A stretch of 64,000 nucleotides of DNA, taken from Thereva unica (Eukaryota; Arthropoda; Insecta; Diptera; Therevidae). The notes under the pieces were generated by a model. The model was not told the DNA's origin. It saw only the letters and a list, made by a program, of their open reading frames with translations, and ran no database searches. Position 1 is the stretch's first letter; the number at the start of each line of letters is the position of its first letter. The translations under genes and the position numbers were made by a program. This document shows, piece by piece, positions 57,770-64,000 of the stretch. The stretch spans positions 135,558,101 through 135,622,100 of the forward strand of contig OX465283.1 of assembly GCA_949987705.1 (NCBI GenBank), given 5' to 3'.

Positions 57770-58400
57770 ATTTACGGCGATTTTTGGTACAACAAGAAGT
57801 TAATACTGATGACTTAGCTTAGCTTAGTGAGGATGAAGAATGGATACCAAAAGGTAGAACACAAGCTAACATTTCTAGTAATATAGAACAAAAAACGAAA
57901 ATCAAGTGCAGAGCAAGTGATAATTGAAGAGATGAAGAGAAAGTAGCAAAACACAACGGCCAATGACCAATTGCATCCTTAATTTATTTTAAGGATAAAG
58001 ATGAAACTAAACGGAATAAAACTTCATTTTCGAACATGCCTTGTCCCCATCTTTGAACAGTTACTTTATCATCCATCTACATACATAACATATTCGAATG
58101 TTGCATTACTCCTAAAATTGTAGCAACAACAAATCGCCCTAAAAAATTAAAAGAAATTTTTTATAAAGTACATAATAATTAATATGCCACCAATATCCCA
58201 CTGAAAAAACGCAGTTAGGAGTATCTTGGAGTTTGGTTTTGAACATAGATTTGGCTCATTCCTAAAGGCTTTATATCCATCGTATAGTCCAAGTTTTAAG
58301 TCAACCCACAGTCATAAAAATACCATTGGTACGAATCGACAAACAGGCCTCGGAATCGGAAGGACAACAAGACGACCACCTTTCCTTTTCTAACCACGAA
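57770..58400 (+). mobile_element. Possible piggyBac-like transposase relic
   Basis: A frame with 'KQAYLRRFLVQQEVNTDDLA' and 'SEDEEWIPKGRTQ' is followed by 'YFKDKDETKRNKTSFSN'. This recalls the acidic N-terminus and the 'kgkdgtkW' block of piggyBac transposases. The DDD core was not found and no TTAA ends were placed. A weak call. Confidence 0.3.
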
Positions 58401-58411
58401 TCGAGAACACT

Positions 58412-58739
58412 GGCCCCTGTGCTGAAAGTCGAGTCACATAACAGTCGCATGTAGATGTCGATGTCGATTCGTTTTTAGTTGGTGTGCTGAGAGTCTGGTG
58501 GCGTGACAAGTCGTTTGAGTTGAAGAAATTGTCGTTTCAGTCAAATTACGACTGTCAGCACAGGGTCAGTGAATAGAATAAACATTGAGAGAAGAATAAA
58601 CATTTATAGTTTGAAGAATATACATTTTTGAGTGAATATACATTTGTTTCGCGAAAATTTTAATAAATTATAAAATTATGCTGAGTTGTGGTTTAGTAGT
58701 TTGGAAGATGAAGATAGCAAACGCGAAGAATTAAAAATT
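58412..58739 (+). mobile_element. Truncated copy of the 51.3-kb PIF/Harbinger-like element
   Basis: Begins GGCCCCTGTGCTGAAAGTCG and follows the 51352 element closely through the internal inverted end (about 58550-58567), the AATAAACATT.. repeats and 'EDEDSKREELKI'. It breaks off at 58739 against a family C LINE, so its right end is missing. Confidence 0.75.
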
Positions 58740-60385
58740 GGGGCCACTGCTTGCTGATAGACGGCTGTGATCTTCATAAGTGAGATGAGCCACTATAAAA
58801 TCGAGGTCATGTCAGCCCCATTAGCTGATCACCAGTTTCTGAGAGGACTATTACCGTCGGAGGACTACTATCGTTAGGGGAGCAGACACTGGAAGTGACC
58901 ACCATTTGATAACCATTTGCAACTATTCGACTCAAAATCGTCGCAATCAGAAATGTCCAACGCGATCCCATAAACCATAGACGGTTTAACGTAGATCTTC
59001 TGCAGAGCAGCATTAAAAGACTTAAGTCAGTAAAGAGTTTCTGACGAAAACAACATTGAAAAGCTGTGGAGTACCTGACAAAAAATAGAAAGTAGAAGGG
59101 CTCTCAAAAATAACGTGAGGTCTACAAGTGACCCGGACAAACGTCATCAACTTAAACGGGAATTACTCCCAATTACACCAGAAGATAAAGAGAAGCCTCC
59201 GGCGTGATAAAAGGCGGTAAAAACGAGCTCGCAAAAAAAAGGAAAGCACGGCAAACACAGGCAACAGTAAAGTGCTCTGTAACAAATCACTAAACAGCTC
59301 TCAGGATGCTTTCTTTTCCTACCATTCCTGCCGTAAGGAGTGAAGCGACGAGAAGTAACTCCAGAGATGGAGATATTACTTCTTCGCCGCCCTGAAGGGT
59401 TAATTTGCACAGGATCCTCAGGAATACAGTCACAATGCACAGCCAATAAGCCGTGCACCATCCAACACCAAAATAGTAATCGCAATTCATTCAATTGTCA
59501 ATAGTAAAGCTGCTGGAAAAGATGGCATCCCGCCAGAATTGCTGAAAGCCGACTCAAGCCTCATAGCAATCATGGAAATAGCATGGAACACCTGTACCTT
59601 TCCGGAAATTGGACAGTATCGAAGGTATCGTAGTCAAAATACCAAAAAGGGGGACCTAACAATATGTGGCAACTGGAGGGTCACCTGTTTATTATCTATT
59701 GTGGGCAAAATCTTGTCCCACATCAGGGATAAGAGAGGCAGTAGACCGAACGCTTAAAAAACACCAGGCTGGATTCAGAAAGGTCGCTCCTGCATAGACC
59801 ATATTAAAACCTTGTGAATCATAGTGGAGCAGTCTACTGAATTACGATCCCCCTTTACCTTGCTTTCGTAGACTATGAGAAATCTTTTGACTCGGTCAAT
59901 AGGAGCTTTATATGGCAGGCACTACAGAATAAATAAATAATAAAGCACGAAGCGCACATGTCTGCCTGTTACGCATATGGAGATCAACCCAGATCTCAAC
60001 TAACACCAAATTGCTTGTGTTCAACTCCAACGTTACGGCAGTTCTTTTGTATAGTTGCGAGATATTTAAAGTCACCCAATTCGTCCCAGGGCGCCTACAA
60101 GTTTTCATCGACAGATGTCTGCGTCGAACCCTGAAAATCCGCTGGAAAGATAGAATTTCAGGCGAAGGAAATGGAATTGAATTTGCCACACCTTGCGGAG
60201 CGAAAACGAGAATCCTGCCAAACTGGCCCTTGACTGGAACCCGCAAGGATCCCTAGACCTAGAAGACCTAGATCAGACGCCGCAACAACTGGAAGGTCAT
60301 GGTCGGAGTTAAGAGCTGTAGTGCAAAACAAACTCCGCTGGAGGGCATCTGTTTCCGCCCTTAAAATTAAAGGAGCCTAAAGAAA
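58740..60385 (+). mobile_element. Family C RTE-like LINE, decayed
   Basis: Sense-strand remnants in order: endonuclease end near 58880-58930, 'INSIVNSKAAGKDGIPPELL'-like sequence near 59500, 'NTKKGDLTICGNWRVTCLLS' (59640), a 'DYEKSFDSVNRSFIWQ'-like palm A near 59870, then directly the thumb ('STQISTNTKLLVFNSNVTAV' at 60000) and the tail 'FIDRCLRRTLKIRWKDRIS'. The palm with FADD is deleted, at nearly the same place as in the 49-51 kb copy. Confidence 0.75.
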
Positions 60386-61653
60386 AGAAGAAGATAATAT
60401 CGAAGCACATACTTAAGGTTCATATATGAGTTGGTACATTTCAACTTGCTTAATCTATGTATAAATCTTACGTATTTTTTCAACCGTAAATTGTTGTTTT
60501 ATTTTTCACGCAATGTCGAAAGTCATGATCTACTTGGAGAAATCAGTAAATTGAAATTGTTTTTACAAAATTCTAATACATATCTGCCGATCTAAAATTT
60601 CCATTTTAATATAATGGAGATTAATTATTACATAGTTTATTCTTTTTTTATATCATGAAATGATTTTTAAATGGCTACCCTTAGTAATATAACGGAAATT
60701 TAGCTTTAATAATTATTTCGTATAGTTTTCAAGGCCACAAAACAAATTTATTTTGTGGTTTCGTTAGTAATACTTTTCGATGAACTTATCTTATAAAAAC
60801 TTGGTAATAAAGGGTGTGTTTCAAGTTCCATGAATGATTGCAATCATTCCATCTTATCAACATCACATATGTCCCGTATTCCATCGCTTTTGGTCGGATT
60901 CGAATCAATGGTTAATTTCCATCACTGATTTCTGATTGTGGTGGAAATTGAAATACACCCAAACATCACAAGAAATTTTGTAATATAAGTAGTAGGCCCT
61001 ACCAGATATTGTTTAGTTATTTATTTTGTTCATAACAAATTTTTAACATATTACAAAAACCCCAACAATAAGAATTATGGAACCATTGGCAGTGTAAAAT
61101 ATCATTGAGAATGGAACCGATGAATTCAATTAGATCGTTAGTTAGCTAATTATGTGCACAACAATGACTGTCAACAAATTTGTGCAAAATTAAATAGAAA
61201 ATTGTTATCTCACATAAAAATATTTAGGAAAAAATAATATTTTTAATGTGTTTATATGTGTACAAAAAATTAAAACTATAAAGCATAAAAATGTAACTTA
61301 ATTAAGTAAAAAAAATAATTCTCTTATATGTATTTGAACATTGTAAGCATCAGCTACATAATTTTTTTTTTATTTCTTATTATGAAATAAATAACAATTA
61401 CACTTTCGTTATTTTTAATAATACTCCTTACGACTAGTGAACAGTAAATGCTTTAATAACATATATTTTTTTATAAACAGTAGTTATGAAAAAGAGATGA
61501 TCAAAATAGTTGCAGGAGCTGCCTTCAACAGGAAGCTGAAACACACAGAAAACTTTTTTTTGCTTGTATTTTATAATTAATTTTAGTTTTGTTTCCATTT
61601 CTTCTTTAACTATTATCTATAAATTAAACATTGAAACAGAGAGTTGATGTAAC
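60386..61653. other. AT-rich intergenic sequence
   Basis: No gene or repeat was recognised before the phosphorylase exon. Confidence 0.35.
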
Positions 61654-61836
61654 TTAATCATGGGCCTGGGATTCTTGTTGAACTAGCTTAAATCGGCGGG
61701 GTGATTTTATAGATCCTTGAGTACCAAAGAAACTCTTTAGTTGGCCTCGTTGCCCTAGTATTTTTCTGATGTATCGAGAGACTAGAATTTGTGGCCTTTG
61801 TTGCCATTCATACATGACTTCTTTTGGTGCGTTTAC
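61654..61836 (-). CDS. Terminal exon of a second uridine phosphorylase
   Basis: After a good acceptor (TTTCTTTCTAG) the minus strand opens for 60 codons: 'VNAPKEVMYEWQQRPQILVS' then 'RYIRKILGQRGQLKSFFG', ending at TAA 61656-61654. It aligns with the last exon of the gene at 48.6-47.4 kb ('VRVPKESIHQFETRPQLIVG', 'RYIKEQI') and has the same phase 0 start. It is 27 residues longer, with a basic tail ending 'QQESQAHD'. No preceding exon was found up to the window edge, so the remainder lies beyond 64000 or is lost. The extra tail length is seen in some insect phosphorylases, as far as I recall. It may be a real gene or an orphan exon. Confidence 0.7.
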   Translation of the reverse strand, partial: VNAPKEVMYEWQQRPQILVSRYIRKILGQRGQLKSFFGTQGSIKSPRRFKLVQQESQAHD

Positions 61837-62094
61837 CTAGAAAGAAAAATGGAGATTATTAGTGCTATTATTTATTTTAATAAAGTTTAAATGAGGTTGA
61901 ATTGACTCTATGTGCTCATACGACTATAGCTTGCCAGAATAATTATTAATGAATACTAATAATAGTAATAAAATGAACCGTAAACATTTTACTCACTAAA
62001 AAATAATATCGAAATAATGTGGTCATTGATTAATATCGTAATATTGCATACTTGATGTGGTAGCATAAGAACTAGGTCTTTGCAAGTACTAGAT

Positions 62095-62165
62095 TCTTGC
62101 GTCAAGATATCTATAAAGCCTCCTGGGTATCTCCTGATGGAGCCACTCGCAACCAAATACACTAC
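62095..62165 (+). mobile_element. Family C LINE endonuclease scrap
   Basis: The frame reads 'IYKASWVSPDGATRNQI', matching 'IHKETWVSPDGRTRNQI' of the family C copy at 50.9 kb. No flanking LINE sequence. Confidence 0.65.
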
Positions 62166-62214
62166 GAACGTACCGAAGTGAAAACTTCGACTCGGATCAC
62201 TATTTTGTTGGTAT

Positions 62215-62560
62215 GGTGCAATGCTGAGAAGCATTTTCCTTGCACTTTCCCCTAATTCCCCTGTTTCCAGAAACCCGACGCAGAGTGGCAGTCTCACACA
62301 GAGACCTGCGGCAGCTCTTAAGAGCCTTGAGGGTCGCCTGGCTATCCGATAGAATGCATATATTCTTATGAGATATATTATTTATCTTCAGCCATTCGGG
62401 AGCCTCTCAGATCGCAGTGACTTCGCCTGGAAGACGCTGCAATGGTCGGGTAGACTAAGAGAGGGGGACAATATTCAATACCTTGGAGAAGATACTACAA
62501 CGAACGCTGTTCCTAAGTATAGAGCCATCTGTGTAAATACATAATGATCCTGACGGGATA
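62215..62560 (-). mobile_element. R1/I-like LINE RNase H fragment
   Basis: Minus-strand frames give 'LCIYTDGSI', 'EVTAI*EAPEWLKINNIS' and 'NICILSDSQATLKALKS', the DGS, AE and SDSQ blocks of a LINE RNase H. Both ends are missing. Confidence 0.7.
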
Positions 62561-63059
62561 ACACTGGCGTTGGAGAAAGTGATCCGAGATTCGGGCGAGA
62601 CATCAAGGGGCACAATCCTCCACAAGTCCACGCAATTAAAGTATACATGGTGGTCTCGGCTAGAAGGCCCCTGGCATTGTAAAGCCGTTAAAAAAGAAGA
62701 TGTTGCATTTTTTGATCAGCTTTTAATAAATAACAAAATTCCATGGTTTTGAATTTCTAATAGTAAAATAATTTCTAGGATTTTTCTCTTAATAAAGCGT
62801 TGAGAAAGAGTAGGACATATTTATTTTAAAATATGTATGAATACTTTTCCTCTACCGCTTTCCTCTAGCCAGTATCATTCTACTTTAATGCACTATTCAA
62901 CTTACTTTAATAATGAAGCTAGGTTTTCGATAGTGCATTGCAATTATTTTCAGCTCCTTGGAGTCTTTATGTAAATTTGTACCATAGTGACGTCCTATTT
63001 CGTGAATGGTTAGTTCGTGTATCCATGCGGTTTCTTGCCTAGTTTTTACGATCAACTCG
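62561..63059. other. Intergenic sequence, nothing recognised
   Basis: The short open frame at 62570-62752 has no known motif. Confidence 0.3.
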
Positions 63060-64000
63060 GCAGGTCGACAACCCTCCTCCTTTCATACTCTGGGCTTGGG
63101 ACCAGACGAAGGCGGAGTTCAAATATCTCCTCCGTCAGTTAATGGAAGAAAGAATTCGTTGCGGCAAACGAATTGTCGTCGTTTTCATCGATTTCAAATC
63201 CGCTTTCGATTGCATCGATTGGAACAGCTTGTGGAGAGTCTTGGTAACCGAACACGTGCCATTGAGAATCATCCAACTTCTCCAAGCGTCGTACGATGGC
63301 TCAACCAGCAGCGTTCGTATTCGAAACGACTTATCCGAGGAGTTCCCGATTCAGACGGGTGTCCGACAGGGAGACGTCGCTTCGCCACTTCTCTTCAACG
63401 TTGTGATCGACGCGATTATGCGTGAAGCATTCGATGGACGACTCGGAGTTCAATACGACGACAACAACTTCGTAACAGACTTAATGTTCGCCGACGATAG
63501 CGCTGTTTTCGCCGACACGGATGCCGAAGCAACGGACATCTTATACGATATTTCCCGCATCGCCCAATCATACGGGTTAAAAATCAATGCGGAAAAGACC
63601 AAAGTGCTCACAACGGATGGATCAAGAGCCAGTGTTCACCTCGATGGAACCCAAATCGAACAGGTTCCAAGGTTCAAATATTTGGGATCATTGGTTGAGG
63701 AAACGAAAGTAGCATCGACGGCCGACGTTCACAGCCGTATCGGCCAGGCAACAGCAACATTCGCCTCGCTCAAGTGGTGCATATGGAAACGAGCAAATAT
63801 CTCCATCAAAACAAAACTACGTCTTTACCGAACGTTGATTCTTCCGATTCTTCTTTATGGATCTGAAACGTGGACACTGCTCAAACCGGACGTTAAGAAG
63901 CTCGAGGTCCTCCAAATGCGATGTTTGAGGCAGATCCTCCGTGTCTCACTCCGTGATCGCCTTCGAAACGAGGTTGTCAGACAAAGATGCGATCAGCAAA
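63060..64000 (+). mobile_element. Family D RTE-like LINE, open reverse transcriptase, runs off window
   Basis: From about 63130 one frame stays open to the last base, about 290 codons. It carries 'VVVFIDFKSAFDCIDWNSLW' (palm A), 'FPIQTGVRQGDVASPLLFNV' (palm B), 'LMFADDSAVFADTDAEA' (catalytic FADD), 'YGLKINAEKTKVL', 'FKYLGSLVEE' and the tail '[18 protein letters not shown]' with '[18 protein letters not shown]'. All catalytic residues are present and there are no stops. Upstream of 63130 the frame is lost and the 5' end is truncated or shifted. Its base composition is visibly richer in G+C than the flanks. It is the least decayed LINE here; a decayed relative lies in STT3B intron 4. Confidence 0.9.

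Noticed and set aside
1..64000. CRISPR arrays, operons or other bacterial features
   Set aside because: The window has spliced eukaryotic genes and LINEs, and no regularly spaced identical direct repeats were seen.

Overview
The window is insect nuclear DNA, most likely from a fly (Diptera). It is AT-rich, its genes have short GT-AG introns, and it is crowded with broken transposable elements. Five host protein genes or gene parts can be assembled by joining exons: an MSX-like homeobox gene (12028-12739, +), an aldo-keto reductase (16557-21995, +), the oligosaccharyltransferase catalytic subunit STT3B (25747-30293, +), a SPAG1-type TPR protein (43553-41822, -) and a uridine phosphorylase (48597-47454, -). 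Two partial gene copies also turn up: a 77-residue copy of the SPAG1 N-terminus (39714-39947, +) and the last exon of a second uridine phosphorylase (61836-61654, -). The dipteran assignment rests on the protein sequences and is an inference; the species cannot be named. Layout: 1-11 kb is transposon debris (LINEs, inverted-repeat elements, a hAT transposase remnant, a Helitron-type helicase remnant). 12-12.8 kb is the homeobox gene. 13-14.2 kb is an R1-like LINE split by a TTAA-flanked element. 16.5-22 kb is the reductase, whose 4.2 kb first intron is full of LINE remains. 22.9-24.8 kb is BEL/Pao and LINE debris. 25.7-30.3 kb is STT3B, with an antisense LINE in intron 4. 31.2-38.8 kb is a nest of transposons. 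38.9-43.6 kb holds SPAG1 and its partial copy. 45.5-46.1 kb is an inverted-repeat element. 47.4-48.6 kb is uridine phosphorylase. 48.9-64 kb is mostly LINEs and inverted-repeat elements, with the orphan phosphorylase exon at 61.7 kb. The window ends inside an uninterrupted LINE reverse transcriptase. Four LINE groups recur. Family A has no RNase H and ends in a CATAAAA tail with poly(A). Family B is R1/I-like with RNase H. Families C and D are RTE-like and end in a 'YGSETWTL' or 'YGCETWKV' domain. Clade names are tentative because no search could be run. The host genes have unrelated functions (transcription factor, carbonyl reduction, N-glycosylation, dynein-arm assembly, pyrimidine salvage), so nothing suggests they act as a unit. 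The most notable structure is a 5.7 kb foldback element (31656-37365) with arms of about 1.3-1.6 kb and a 7-8 bp target duplication. It sits inside a family B LINE and itself contains a family A LINE, which in turn carries a tRNA-derived SINE and a second LINE fragment. The SINE shares the 3' end of the family A LINE, which makes that LINE its probable mobilising partner.
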